From NCBI GenBank assembly GCA_902594515.1, contig CACJML010000001.1, positions 210,977 through 274,976 on the forward strand: a stretch of DNA of 64,000 bases, given 5' to 3'. The notes under the pieces are model-generated. The model saw nothing but the letters and a program-made list of their open reading frames with translations, ran no database searches and had not been told where the DNA came from. The DNA is from an uncultured SAR86 cluster bacterium. GTDB lineage: Bacteria; Pseudomonadota; Gammaproteobacteria; Magnimaribacterales; D2472. Both the position numbers and the translations under genes were made by a program. Shown piece by piece: positions 47,988 through 56,500 of this stretch (position 1 is its first letter; each line of letters opens with the position of its first letter).

Positions 47988-49301
47988 ATGAAAATCAAGT
48001 TTGGTACCGATGGTATACGCGGACCAGTTGAATCAGAGATAACCCCAGAGGTTTGCCTTAGAGTAGGGCATGCAGCAGGCAAAGTTCTTAAAGAAGAAGG
48101 TTGGGATACTGTCCTAATTGGAAAAGATACAAGAGTCTCTGGCTATATGCTTGAATCAGCACTTCAGGCTGGTTTTATTGCATCTGGCGTGAATGTTAGA
48201 CTTTTAGGCCCATTGCCTACACCTGGCGTTGCTTATTTAACTAAATCACTGAGAGGTCAGTTTGGTGTTGTTATTAGCGCATCACATAATGATTTTCATG
48301 ACAATGGAATCAAAATTTTCTCAGCTGATGGTGTAAAAATCTCAAGAGAGATAGAAAAAAAGATAGAAAAAGTGCTTGCTACAGAATTAATGCCGGTACC
48401 CACTAGCAAACTTGGTAAAGCCTTAAGGTTTGATGAATCTGGCGATAGATACATTGAATTTTGTAAATCAACAGTTCCATCAGAAGTTTCATTTAGTAGC
48501 CTTAGAATTGTAATTGATTGTGCTAATGGGGCCTGCTATAAAGTTACACCCTCCATCTTTAGAGAGCTGGGTGCTGAAGTTATAGAAATGGCTACTAATC
48601 CTGATGGGTTTAACATAAATAATAAGTGTGGGTCTACGCATCCTGAAGCGCTAGCAAAAGAAGTAATTAAACAGCGTGCTGATTATGGTTTAGCTATGGA
48701 TGGAGACGGAGATAGGGTTGTCTTGGTCGATTCAAAAGGCAATTTGCTTGATGGCGATGATATTTTATATATTCTCGCTTTTTCTAACCCCAACAGAACC
48801 GGAGCATGGTCTGGGATAGTTGGGACTCTGATGACTAATTATGGATTAGAGGATGGACTTAAAAAGCTAGGCTACAAGTTCAAGAGGGCTAATGTTGGAG
48901 ACAAATATGTCAGCGAAATGCTCTTAGAAGAGGGTTGGCTTTTAGGTGGCGAATCTTCAGGACACATAATATGTAGAGACCTTGTGAGTACAGGAGACGG
49001 AACAATAGCTGCTTTAAAAACAATCTCTTCATTACTATTACTAGAAAAGACCCCATCTGAAGTTTTATCGAACTATAAAAAGATACCTCAGATATTAATC
49101 AATGTTCCGGTAGCAAACAAAGATATTGTTAATGATTCAAATATCCAAAAGAAAATTAAAGAGATTGAATCAGATTTGACTGTTGGGAGAGTATTGATAA
49201 GACCGTCAGGGACAGAAGACCTTATTCGTGTAATGGTCGAATCAGAATCTAAGGAAACTGCTCAAAAGTACGCAAGTGATATTAGTAAATTATTTGAATA
49301 A
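47988..49301 (+). CDS. glmM: Phosphoglucosamine mutase
   Basis: Interconverts glucosamine 6- and 1-phosphate on the route to UDP-GlcNAc, which feeds both peptidoglycan and lipid A. The phosphorylated Ser is in ISASHNDFHDNG, the metal loop is MDGDGDRV, the sugar-binding loop is GGESSGHI, and the phosphate-binding loop is RPSGTEDLIRVM. 437 aa, normal for GlmM. ATG 7 nt after ftsH; stop overlaps tpiA by 1 nt. folP, often found between ftsH and glmM, is absent here. Confidence 0.97.
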   Translation: MKIKFGTDGIRGPVESEITPEVCLRVGHAAGKVLKEEGWDTVLIGKDTRVSGYMLESALQAGFIASGVNVRLLGPLPTPGVAYLTKSLRGQFGVVISASHNDFHDNGIKIFSADGVKISREIEKKIEKVLATELMPVPTSKLGKALRFDESGDRYIEFCKSTVPSEVSFSSLRIVIDCANGACYKVTPSIFRELGAEVIEMATNPDGFNINNKCGSTHPEALAKEVIKQRADYGLAMDGDGDRVVLVDSKGNLLDGDDILYILAFSNPNRTGAWSGIVGTLMTNYGLEDGLKKLGYKFKRANVGDKYVSEMLLEEGWLLGGESSGHIICRDLVSTGDGTIAALKTISSLLLLEKTPSEVLSNYKKIPQILINVPVANKDIVNDSNIQKKIKEIESDLTVGRVLIRPSGTEDLIRVMVESESKETAQKYASDISKLFE

Positions 49302-50038
49302 TGAAAGTTATTGCAAATTGGAAAATGCATGGGTTTAAAGACGATTACTTGCATTGGTATAAAAACCTATCTAAAACCACAGATGAAAACCTTTTTGATG
49401 ATTTAGGAATTGCACCTCCTTTTACACTCTTGGATGAATGCAAAATTCATCAATCTAAAATTAAGCTAGGCGCTCAAAACATAAGCCATCTTCCTGAGGG
49501 GCCAGTTACTGGTGAGATTTCTGCGGCAATGATTAAAGACTCCGGAGCTGATTTTGTAATTTTAGGCCACTCTGAGAGGCGAGAATTACACACTGAAACA
49601 GAAGAAGCTATCAAATCTAAAATTTTAGAGGCATCAAATCATAACATTCATCCTGTTTTATGTATTGGAGAGCCAAAAGAAATATATGTTGCAAAAAAAA
49701 CTGAGGATTTCTTATATTCTCAGCTTCAAGGATCATTAAATGATTTGAACAATATAAATCTATCTATTGCTTATGAACCCATATGGGCAATAGGAACTGG
49801 AGATGTTGCAAAACCATCTGACATCAATAAAATCCATTCAATTATCAAGGAGATTTGTTACAGAGAATTTGATGTGAAGTTAGAAAATATTATTTATGGT
49901 GGCAGCGTTAATGATCAAAACTCTAAAGAAATCTTTGAACAAGAACATGTAAATGGAGCTCTAATCGGTGGGGCTTCATTAGATGGCTATTCTTTTGGTA
50001 GAATAGCAAACAATTTTTTTGAGATTCATAACGGGTAG
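49301..50038 (+). CDS. tpiA: Triose-phosphate isomerase
   Basis: Interconverts glyceraldehyde 3-phosphate and dihydroxyacetone phosphate. Catalytic residues are Lys in ANWKMHG at the N-terminus, His in GHSERRE and Glu in AYEPIWAIGTGDVA; the phosphate loop GGSVN and the GALIGGASL end are present. 245 aa, normal. The start overlaps the glmM stop by 1 nt (TAATG), and secG follows 5 nt later. Confidence 0.98.
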   Translation: MKVIANWKMHGFKDDYLHWYKNLSKTTDENLFDDLGIAPPFTLLDECKIHQSKIKLGAQNISHLPEGPVTGEISAAMIKDSGADFVILGHSERRELHTETEEAIKSKILEASNHNIHPVLCIGEPKEIYVAKKTEDFLYSQLQGSLNDLNNINLSIAYEPIWAIGTGDVAKPSDINKIHSIIKEICYREFDVKLENIIYGGSVNDQNSKEIFEQEHVNGALIGGASLDGYSFGRIANNFFEIHNG

Positions 50039-50043
50039 AGAAA

Positions 50044-50352
50044 ATGCTTATAACTTTTTTAATGATCACTAACATAATTCTAGCAATATTATTGATAGTC
50101 CTTGTTCTTTTACAACAAGGCAAGGGTTCAGATCTAGGATCAGCATTTGGTGGCGGCTCTTCAAATAGTTTATTTGGAGCTGTAGGGCCTTCTAATTTCC
50201 TTGGCAAGATAACCACTTACATTGCGGCACTTTTTTTAGTTGTTAGCCTGGGACATGCATATTTTTTAAAGCAATCAAATACCGAGGTGCTTTTTGATAT
50301 TGATGAACTGACTCAAGAGGAAGTTATTCTCGAAGAAGTTCCAACAGAGTGA
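50044..50352 (+). CDS. secG: Preprotein translocase subunit SecG
   Basis: A small subunit of the SecYEG channel that aids protein export. Two membrane helices (about 2-22 and 55-75) flank the typical glycine-rich cytosolic loop LQQGKGSDLGSAFGGGSSN. 102 aa, as expected, with an acidic C-terminal tail. ATG preceded by GGGTAGAG. It closes the rlmE-ftsH-glmM-tpiA-secG block; the next gene, tRNA-Leu, is on the opposite strand 48 nt away, and I see no terminator hairpin in between. Confidence 0.95.
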   Translation: MLITFLMITNIILAILLIVLVLLQQGKGSDLGSAFGGGSSNSLFGAVGPSNFLGKITTYIAALFLVVSLGHAYFLKQSNTEVLFDIDELTQEEVILEEVPTE

Positions 50353-50400
50353 CACCTAAATAAATTTAATTTAAGAATTACGTCTTATGGTCTAAAGGCA

Positions 50401-50488
50401 TGGTGCCGAAGGCGGGACTTGAACCCGCACGAGCATTAGCTCACTACCCCCTCAAGATAGCGTGTCTACCAAATTCCACCACTTCGGC
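50401..50488 (-). tRNA. tRNA-Leu (GAG)
   Basis: Full class II cloverleaf on the minus strand: acceptor GCCGAAG paired with CTTCGGC, anticodon loop TTGAGGG with anticodon GAG, a long variable arm (GAGC-TAAT-GCTC), a T arm with GCGGG/CCCGC around TTCAAGT, discriminator A, and an encoded CCA. The same tRNA follows secG in E. coli, but there it points the same way as secG; here it is reversed. An extended -10 promoter lies just upstream of its 5' end. Confidence 0.97.
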
Positions 50489-50498
50489 ATGGGCGAAG

Positions 50499-50507
50499 AT
50501 TATATCA
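50499..50507 (-). promoter_or_regulatory. Extended -10 promoter for tRNA-Leu
   Basis: On the minus strand this reads TGATATAAT, an exact match to the extended -10 form TGnTATAAT, ending 10 nt before the tRNA 5' end. No good -35 box is seen at the usual distance, which fits an extended -10 promoter. Confidence 0.6.
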
Positions 50508-50559
50508 ACAAAAGATTAATTAAGGCTTATATTTCAGTTATATAGAACTAAGAATTAGC

Positions 50560-50588
50560 TTGACCAATCGTACTGCTTTTAATTAAAC
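50560..50588 (+). promoter_or_regulatory. Probable promoter for tRNA-fMet
   Basis: TTGACC (50560-50565) matches the -35 consensus at five of six bases. After 17 nt comes TTAAAC (50583-50588), a weak -10. The predicted start would be about 10 nt before the tRNA, inside a GC-richer stretch. It points away from the tRNA-Leu promoter, so the 116-nt gap holds two divergent promoters. Confidence 0.45.
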
Positions 50589-50604
50589 TTCACATTCGCT
50601 GCGA

Positions 50605-50681
<77 letters not shown>

Positions 50682-50708
50682 GTCCACATTTATAGGGGAT
50701 ATTAGTGG

Positions 50709-50728
50709 AGGCCATTTGGCCTTTTTTT
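50709..50728 (+). terminator. Intrinsic terminator/attenuator between tRNA-fMet and rimP
   Basis: A short stem AGGCC / GGCCT with loop ATTT is followed by seven T residues (50722-50728). It lies 28 nt after the tRNA and 10 nt before the rimP start codon, so it can end the tRNA transcript and meter read-through into the nusA-infB group. Confidence 0.7.
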
Positions 50729-50738
50729 GTTTAGAAAG

Positions 50739-51215
50739 ATGAGATTTGATTTTGAAAGTATAGTTGAGCCGTCAGTTACAGCAAACGGATGCGATCTTTG
50801 GGGTATTGATTTTATTCATGGAGCAAATACCCCTATTTTGAGAGTTTTTATTGATGCTGTTGGAGGCGCAACTATTGAAGATTGTGAAAAGATTTCAAAA
50901 GATTTGAATTATGAGTTGCCACTGGATAACTTTTTTGCAGAGCTTGACTATACTTTAGAGGTCTCAACTCCTGGTGTTGAGAGAAAAATATATAAGGCTG
51001 AACAATTCGATCAATTTGTAGGAGAGAAATTTAGCATCAAGTTAAAGGTTCCAGTTGAAGGCAAGCTAACCTTCAAGTTGATTTACAAGAAATTTGACAG
51101 CAATTTAATATTTTTGGATCAGGACAATAATGAATACAAGTTTGAGTTTGAAGAAATTGATACTTGCAAGTTAATACCGGATTTTAAAAAGATTTTGAGG
51201 AAAGAAAATGGATAG
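50739..51215 (+). CDS. rimP: Ribosome maturation factor RimP
   Basis: Needed for 30S subunit maturation. The N-terminal alpha/beta domain contains WGIDFIHGANTPILRVFID and the family motif LEVSTPGVER; an SH3-like domain follows. The ATG at 50739 gives 158 aa; an upstream in-frame TTG at 50727 lies in the terminator T-run and was rejected. First gene of the rimP-nusA-infB-rbfA-truB-rpsO-pnp series, and it overlaps nusA by 8 nt. Confidence 0.94.
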   Translation: MRFDFESIVEPSVTANGCDLWGIDFIHGANTPILRVFIDAVGGATIEDCEKISKDLNYELPLDNFFAELDYTLEVSTPGVERKIYKAEQFDQFVGEKFSIKLKVPVEGKLTFKLIYKKFDSNLIFLDQDNNEYKFEFEEIDTCKLIPDFKKILRKENG

Positions 51216-52674
51216 TAAAGAAATTTTGGCTGTTGTAGAGGGAGTTTCCAATGAGAAGGGAATTGAAGAATCTATAATTTTTAATGCTCTTGAGGTAGCG
51301 ATTGCATCTGCATCACAAAGACATTTTCATGAGGATGCTGAGATATCAGTAACCATTGATACCTCGTCTGGCGTTTACACTACATCACGCTCATGGATTG
51401 TAGCAAATGAAGATGATCCTGATTTTCATATTGAAACTCATAAAACCTCAGCTGATGCTGGAAAAGAAACCGGTGAATTACATACCGAGATCGTTGAAAA
51501 TATTGATTTTGGAAGAATCGAGACACAAGCTGCTCGTCAAATAATGATGCAAAAAGTAAGGGAAGCTGAAAGAGAGAATATTGTTTCTAAATTTAGAGCT
51601 CAAGACAACACCCTAATGAATGGAATTGTTAAGAGAGTAACAAGAGATAACATTATTGTTGAAATAAATAATGATGTGGAAGCTATTTTGCCAAGAGATC
51701 AATTGTTGCCAGGTGAAATATACAAAATTAATGATCGTATCAGAGCAATACTTCAGATAAAGGAAATTGAAGGAAGAGGAGCTCAATTAATGTTGAGTAG
51801 GGTTTGCCCTGAAATGGTTACTGAGTTATTTAGAATCGAGGTACCTGAAATCAATGAGGATGTTATTGAAATAAGAGGAATTGCTAGAGATGCAGGGTCG
51901 CGCTCCAAAATAGCTGTTAAAACTAATGATGGGCGAATAGATCCAGTGGGCGCCTGCGTTGGAATGAGGGGTTCAAGAGTTCAATCAGTTTCCGGAGAAT
52001 TAGGCAACGAAAGGATAGACATAATAATTTTTGAAGATAATCCTGCGCAAATGGTAATTAATGCGCTCTCGCCCGCAAAGGTAGAGTCTATTGTGATGGA
52101 TGAAGACAGTAGATCTATGGAGCTTGCAGTAAATGAGGATAATTTAGCGCTTGCCATTGGGGCAAGGGGTCAAAACATAAGGCTTGCTTCAAGGTTAGTT
52201 GGATGGGAATTAAATATTATTTCTTCTGAGGAGGCTGAAGCAAAAGAAAAAGTTGTTGAGACTGAATTTCAGGCAAAATTGATGGAGTCTTTATCACTCG
52301 ATGAGGAGACTGCTGAAAAGCTTTTGGAGTTAGGAGTTAAAACTTTTGATGATATAGCCTACATGGATGATAAAGATCTAGAGGATGCAACTGGCTTAGA
52401 TCGTGAAAAAGCTCAAGAGCTTAAAAGCTCTGCTTCTGATGCAGCATTAATTGAAGCTATGGGTGAATTCTCAGCAGAGGAAGATGAGCTAGCCTCTCTT
52501 ACTGGATTAGGGTTTAGTGAGGAAGATATTGAAACTCTCAAATCTAATAAATTAAAAACCATGGATGACGTTGCCGAGCTTGCTGTTGATGAATTGATTG
52601 ATATCGTTCCAATGGATGAGAAGAAAGCTGCAGATATTATTATGAAAGCTAGAGAGTCCTGGTTCGAAGAGTAA
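51208..52674 (+). CDS. nusA: Transcription termination/antitermination factor NusA
   Basis: Binds RNA polymerase and controls pausing, termination and antitermination. Domains in order: N-terminal polymerase-binding domain (1-~125), S1 (~135-200), KH1 and KH2 (~230-345, with GACVGMRGSRVQ and AIGARGQNIRLA), then two acidic repeats (~360-488). 488 aa against 495 in E. coli, so the full gammaproteobacterial form with both acidic repeats is kept. ATG start overlaps rimP by 8 nt. Confidence 0.97.
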   Translation: MDSKEILAVVEGVSNEKGIEESIIFNALEVAIASASQRHFHEDAEISVTIDTSSGVYTTSRSWIVANEDDPDFHIETHKTSADAGKETGELHTEIVENIDFGRIETQAARQIMMQKVREAERENIVSKFRAQDNTLMNGIVKRVTRDNIIVEINNDVEAILPRDQLLPGEIYKINDRIRAILQIKEIEGRGAQLMLSRVCPEMVTELFRIEVPEINEDVIEIRGIARDAGSRSKIAVKTNDGRIDPVGACVGMRGSRVQSVSGELGNERIDIIIFEDNPAQMVINALSPAKVESIVMDEDSRSMELAVNEDNLALAIGARGQNIRLASRLVGWELNIISSEEAEAKEKVVETEFQAKLMESLSLDEETAEKLLELGVKTFDDIAYMDDKDLEDATGLDREKAQELKSSASDAALIEAMGEFSAEEDELASLTGLGFSEEDIETLKSNKLKTMDDVAELAVDELIDIVPMDEKKAADIIMKARESWFEE

Positions 52675-52683
52675 AATATAACA

Positions 52684-54954
52684 ATGAAAGTAAAAGATTT
52701 TGCCAAGGCTCTTAAAACAGAGCCATCTGTTCTTCTTGAGAGAATGCAGTCTGCTGGATTGAGTCATAAATCTGAATCTGATGAGATAACTCCAAGCGAT
52801 AAGCAGGCACTTTTACTTTTTCTAAAAGATCGAAAATCAGGTCCTAAAAAGGTTGTTACCACTTCAGATGGAGATATAAAAGCAAAACCAAAGTCCTCTG
52901 CAACAAAAAAAACTTCCTCCGGTAAAAGCTTTACTGACAATATTGAGGCTAAGCGAAAAGCTGCAGCAGAACAACTCAAAGAGCAGCAAAAGAAAAGAGA
53001 AGACCAGATAAAAGAAGCCATTAGGCTCAAGCAAGAACAAGCCAAAGCCTCCAAAAAACCTGTTCCAGGAACGCCTCAAAAACCCTCTAAACCTGTTGAT
53101 GTAAAGGATCAATTATCTAAAGCAGCAAATGAGTATGCTAGAAAAGAATCTTCTTTTTCTAAGGACAGCTCACATCAGTTTGAAAAGCCTGATGAGTTCA
53201 TTAAAAAAGATATTGAAATACCAAGTACGATCCTGGTTGGTGAACTAGCTAAATTGATGTCAATTAAGGGAGGAGAAGTTGTCAAGGAGTTAATGTCTCT
53301 AGGCGTAATGGCAACTATAAATGATTCAATTGACCAAGAAACAGCAATTCTTGTTACTGAAGAAATTGGTCACAATGGTGTGCCGGTAGCAGATGAATCA
53401 GTCGAGGATCAGATTATTGGTCAAATTGAATATTCTGATGATCAGTCACCAAGATCACCGGTAGTAACTGTTATGGGTCATGTCGATCATGGAAAAACAT
53501 CTCTTCTTGATTACATTCGTAAGTCTAAAGTCGCTGATGGGGAGGCTGGGGGAATTACTCAGCATATAGGAGCATATGAAGTTGAATTAAAAGATTCAAA
53601 AATAACATTTATTGATACTCCAGGTCACGCAGCTTTCAGTCAAATGAGAGCAAGAGGCGCAAATACTACTGATGTAGTGATTTTAGTTGTTGCAGCAAAT
53701 GATAGCGTAATGCCACAGACTGAGGAGGCGATTAATCATGCTAAAGCAGCTGAAGTTTCAATTGTGGTTGCAATAAATAAGATTGATTTACAAGATGCAG
53801 ATGCTGAAAAAGTAAAGGGAGACCTAGCTGCTAAAGATTTAGTCCCAGAAGATTGGGGCGGGAATGTCCAAATGATTCCTGTTTCAGCTCAAACTGGAGA
53901 AGGAATAGATAAATTACTTGAGGCAATAGCCTTGGAATCTGAATTGCTTGAATTGAAAGCGCATCATTCTGGTCCAGCACAAGGTGTTATTTTAGAGTCA
54001 GAGCTTGATAAATTTAAGGGCGCCGTTGCAACTTTGCTGATCCAAAATGGAACCTTAAAGGTTGGAGATATGATCGTTTCTGGAATGTCTTACGGAAAAG
54101 TTAAAAATATTTCATCATCGAGCACTTCAAAACTAAAGAATGCAGGCCCGTCAGATGCTATTGAGGTTTTAGGACTTAATTCAGCACCTGATGCTGGTGA
54201 ATCCTTTCAGGTTGTAAAGTCTGAAAAAGAAGCAAGAGAAATAGCTCAATTTAGGGAATCCTCAATTAAAGATAAAAAAGTCTTAAAACAACGTGATGAA
54301 AATCTTGGTAACCTATTTGAAAATATGGGTTCAGGCTCTAAAAAGATTCTTAACGTTATTCTAAAAGCAGATGTTGCCGGCACTTCTGAGGCCATCAGTG
54401 CAGCATTGCAGGATGCAGGAAATGATGAAGCATCTATAAAAATTGTATCCACTGGAGTTGGTGGTATTTCTGAATCAGATGTGAATTTAGCATTAGCGAC
54501 TGAATCCATACTGTTAGGTTTTAATGTCAGAGCTGATAATGCTGCAAAAAAACTTGTTGAAGAGAATGACATCAGTCTCAGCTATCACAGTATTATTTAC
54601 GAACTAATTGATGATGCTAAGGCTCGATTAACTGGCATGCTTGATCCAATCATAAAAGAAGAAATTGTTGGGAATGCAGAAGTTCTTGAAGTATTTAACT
54701 CGCCAAAATTTGGTCAAGTTGCAGGATGTATGGTTGTTGAGGGCTCCATCTTTAGGAACAAACCTGTAAGGGTCCTCCGAGACGATGTGGTAATTCACCA
54801 AGGAGAATTGGATTCTTTGAGGAGATTTAAAGATGATGTTGGCGAAGTTAAAAATGGTACTGAGTGTGGTGTAGGCATTAGAAACTATAAAGACATCAAA
54901 CCTGGAGACAAGATTGAGGTTTACGATAGAAAAGAAGAGGCTCAATCTCTTTAA
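52684..54954 (+). CDS. infB: Translation initiation factor IF-2
   Basis: A GTPase that brings initiator tRNA to the 30S subunit and promotes subunit joining. A short IF2-N domain (1-~50) is followed by a Lys/Glu-rich linker (~60-160) and the GTPase with G1 GHVDHGKT, G3 DTPGH and G4 NKID; domains II-IV end the protein. 756 aa, shorter than the 890 of E. coli because the linker is short. ATG start 9 nt after nusA. The unusual end pair of the initiator tRNA at 50.6 kb makes domain IV, which reads the fMet end, of interest. Confidence 0.97.
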   Translation: MKVKDFAKALKTEPSVLLERMQSAGLSHKSESDEITPSDKQALLLFLKDRKSGPKKVVTTSDGDIKAKPKSSATKKTSSGKSFTDNIEAKRKAAAEQLKEQQKKREDQIKEAIRLKQEQAKASKKPVPGTPQKPSKPVDVKDQLSKAANEYARKESSFSKDSSHQFEKPDEFIKKDIEIPSTILVGELAKLMSIKGGEVVKELMSLGVMATINDSIDQETAILVTEEIGHNGVPVADESVEDQIIGQIEYSDDQSPRSPVVTVMGHVDHGKTSLLDYIRKSKVADGEAGGITQHIGAYEVELKDSKITFIDTPGHAAFSQMRARGANTTDVVILVVAANDSVMPQTEEAINHAKAAEVSIVVAINKIDLQDADAEKVKGDLAAKDLVPEDWGGNVQMIPVSAQTGEGIDKLLEAIALESELLELKAHHSGPAQGVILESELDKFKGAVATLLIQNGTLKVGDMIVSGMSYGKVKNISSSSTSKLKNAGPSDAIEVLGLNSAPDAGESFQVVKSEKEAREIAQFRESSIKDKKVLKQRDENLGNLFENMGSGSKKILNVILKADVAGTSEAISAALQDAGNDEASIKIVSTGVGGISESDVNLALATESILLGFNVRADNAAKKLVEENDISLSYHSIIYELIDDAKARLTGMLDPIIKEEIVGNAEVLEVFNSPKFGQVAGCMVVEGSIFRNKPVRVLRDDVVIHQGELDSLRRFKDDVGEVKNGTECGVGIRNYKDIKPGDKIEVYDRKEEAQSL

Positions 54955-54958
54955 ATAA

Positions 54959-55300
54959 ATGACTTCAAATAGAATTCTTCAGCTTGAAGATTTGCTAAAA
55001 CGAGAAATCTCTCAAATCATTTTGACTAAAGTAAAGGATGATCGATTTAAAAGTTTCAATATCATTGACGTCAAAGCAGCTTCAGATCTATCTTCTGCGA
55101 AAGTATATTTTTCAATCATAAATGGCAATGAGAGTGATGTTCCAGAAATCAAATTTCTTGAAAAATTCTCTTCTATGATTCGAAGTCAAGTTGCCTCAGA
55201 AGTAGTTCTAAAAAAGGTGCCCAAACTTAAATTTATTTATGACAACACCCTTTATGAAGCTAATTCAATTGATGATTTATTAAAATCTTTAAATGAATAG
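54959..55300 (+). CDS. rbfA: Ribosome-binding factor A
   Basis: A small KH-fold protein for late 30S maturation and cold adaptation. The N-terminus RILQLEDLLKREISQIIL and the central VYFSIINGNESD segment fit the family, as does the end LKFIYDNTLYEANSIDDLL. 113 aa, slightly short. ATG start 4 nt after infB; its last 8 nt overlap truB. Confidence 0.93.
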   Translation: MTSNRILQLEDLLKREISQIILTKVKDDRFKSFNIIDVKAASDLSSAKVYFSIINGNESDVPEIKFLEKFSSMIRSQVASEVVLKKVPKLKFIYDNTLYEANSIDDLLKSLNE

Positions 55301-56132
55301 TGGAATTTTATTAATAGATAAACCAATTGGGTATTCATCCAATCAAGCACTTCAAAAGGTAAAAAAGAAATTATCTCTCAAGAAAGTTGGACATTTCGGA
55401 ACACTTGATCCGTTTGCAGATGGACTACTCATTTTAGGAATAGGAAAGGGAACAAAGCTATCAAATATTTTTCTTAACGAAGACAAAGCATATGTTTCAG
55501 AGATATTCTTAGGAGAAGAAAAAGATACAGACGATCTTGAGGGGGATACTACCTTTAAATCCTCACAGACCGTAAGTTATGAAAATGTTATTTCAGCTCT
55601 AAAGAATTTTGAAGGAGAAATAGAGCAGGTTCCCCCGACGTACTCAGCTTTAAAGCAAAATGGAAAACCTTTATATGATTACGCCAGAGAGGGTAATCCA
55701 ATAACTAAACCAGCCAGGAAAGTAACAATCCACGAATTAAAAGTTATCGAATTCAAGTTCCCAAAACTTAAGCTCGAAATTACTTGTTCCAAGGGGACAT
55801 ATATAAGGGCAATAGCTAGAGATTTGGGTAGGAAGCTTGGCATAGGAGGCCATTTACAATCACTAAGAAGATTAAAGCAGGGCTCATTTGATATTTCTGA
55901 TTCCAAATCAATAGATTCTCTTTGTGAAGAAAATATAATTAGTATTGAAGATTGCACAAAAATCTTTGATGAGATTTCCATTAGCGATAATGAGTATGCT
56001 GATCTAAAGAATTATGGAAAGACTAGATCAAAAATAAAAAAGTCAGGATATTTTAGAGGTTACAATAATGACAATTTCGTTGGCATTCTTTCATATTCAA
56101 AAGATCATTTAGTCAAAGAAATTCTTGTTTAA
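55293..56132 (+). CDS. truB: tRNA pseudouridine(55) synthase TruB
   Basis: Forms pseudouridine 55 in the T loop of tRNAs. The catalytic Asp lies in VGHFGTLDPFADGLLILGIG; other family blocks are GILLIDKPIGYSSNQAL, VPPTYSALKQNG and GTYIRAIARDLG. 279 aa, shorter than the 314 of E. coli because the C-terminal PUA domain is reduced. ATG overlaps rbfA by 8 nt. An 86-nt gap with RNA structure separates it from rpsO. Confidence 0.96.
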   Translation: MNSGILLIDKPIGYSSNQALQKVKKKLSLKKVGHFGTLDPFADGLLILGIGKGTKLSNIFLNEDKAYVSEIFLGEEKDTDDLEGDTTFKSSQTVSYENVISALKNFEGEIEQVPPTYSALKQNGKPLYDYAREGNPITKPARKVTIHELKVIEFKFPKLKLEITCSKGTYIRAIARDLGRKLGIGGHLQSLRRLKQGSFDISDSKSIDSLCEENIISIEDCTKIFDEISISDNEYADLKNYGKTRSKIKKSGYFRGYNNDNFVGILSYSKDHLVKEILV

Positions 56133-56146
56133 TTGTGTAATTAGTA

Positions 56147-56213
56147 CTAAGCTACTCGCACTCTAGGCTTTAGGTATGCAAGGCTTAGATAACACAAAGG
56201 CATACCCAAGGAG
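56147..56213 (+). promoter_or_regulatory. Candidate rpsO leader pseudoknot (S15 autoregulation)
   Basis: A 7-bp stem GGTATGC (56173-56179) / GCATACC (56200-56206) closes a 20-nt loop. The loop segment GCTTAG (56183-56188) is a perfect complement of CTAAGC (56147-56152) upstream, giving an H-type pseudoknot. The ribosome-binding site AAGGAG (56208-56213) begins directly after the stem. In E. coli, S15 represses its own mRNA through a leader pseudoknot, so function here is inferred by analogy. Confidence 0.5.
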
Positions 56214-56218
56214 ACAAA

Positions 56219-56488
56219 ATGGCACTAGCTAAGGAAGAAAAGCAGAAAATACTTGAAAAGTTCAAGACCGCTGATAACGATACTGGATCACCAGAAGTTC
56301 AAATAGCTTTATTAACCGAGAACATTAATAAGCTGCAAGCTCACTTTAAGGAGCATAAAAAAGATCATCATTCTAGAACTGGGCTAATTAGAATGGTTAA
56401 TTTGCGTAGAAAGCTACTGGCATATTTAAAAAAGAAAGACGGTGATAGGCACCAAGAAATAATTAAATCCCTTAATTTGAGAGGGTAA
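56219..56488 (+). CDS. rpsO: 30S ribosomal protein S15
   Basis: Binds the central domain of 16S rRNA early in 30S assembly. 89 aa with the family blocks [39 protein letters not shown] and YLKKKD, all near identical to other bacteria. ATG with AAGGAG 5 nt upstream. It lies between truB and pnp, as in E. coli. Confidence 0.98.
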   Translation: MALAKEEKQKILEKFKTADNDTGSPEVQIALLTENINKLQAHFKEHKKDHHSRTGLIRMVNLRRKLLAYLKKKDGDRHQEIIKSLNLRG

Positions 56489-56500
56489 ATAAGGAATAAA

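Noticed and set aside
50727-50738. TTG start for rimP
   Set aside because: It lies in the terminator T-run; the ATG at 50739 fits the family better.
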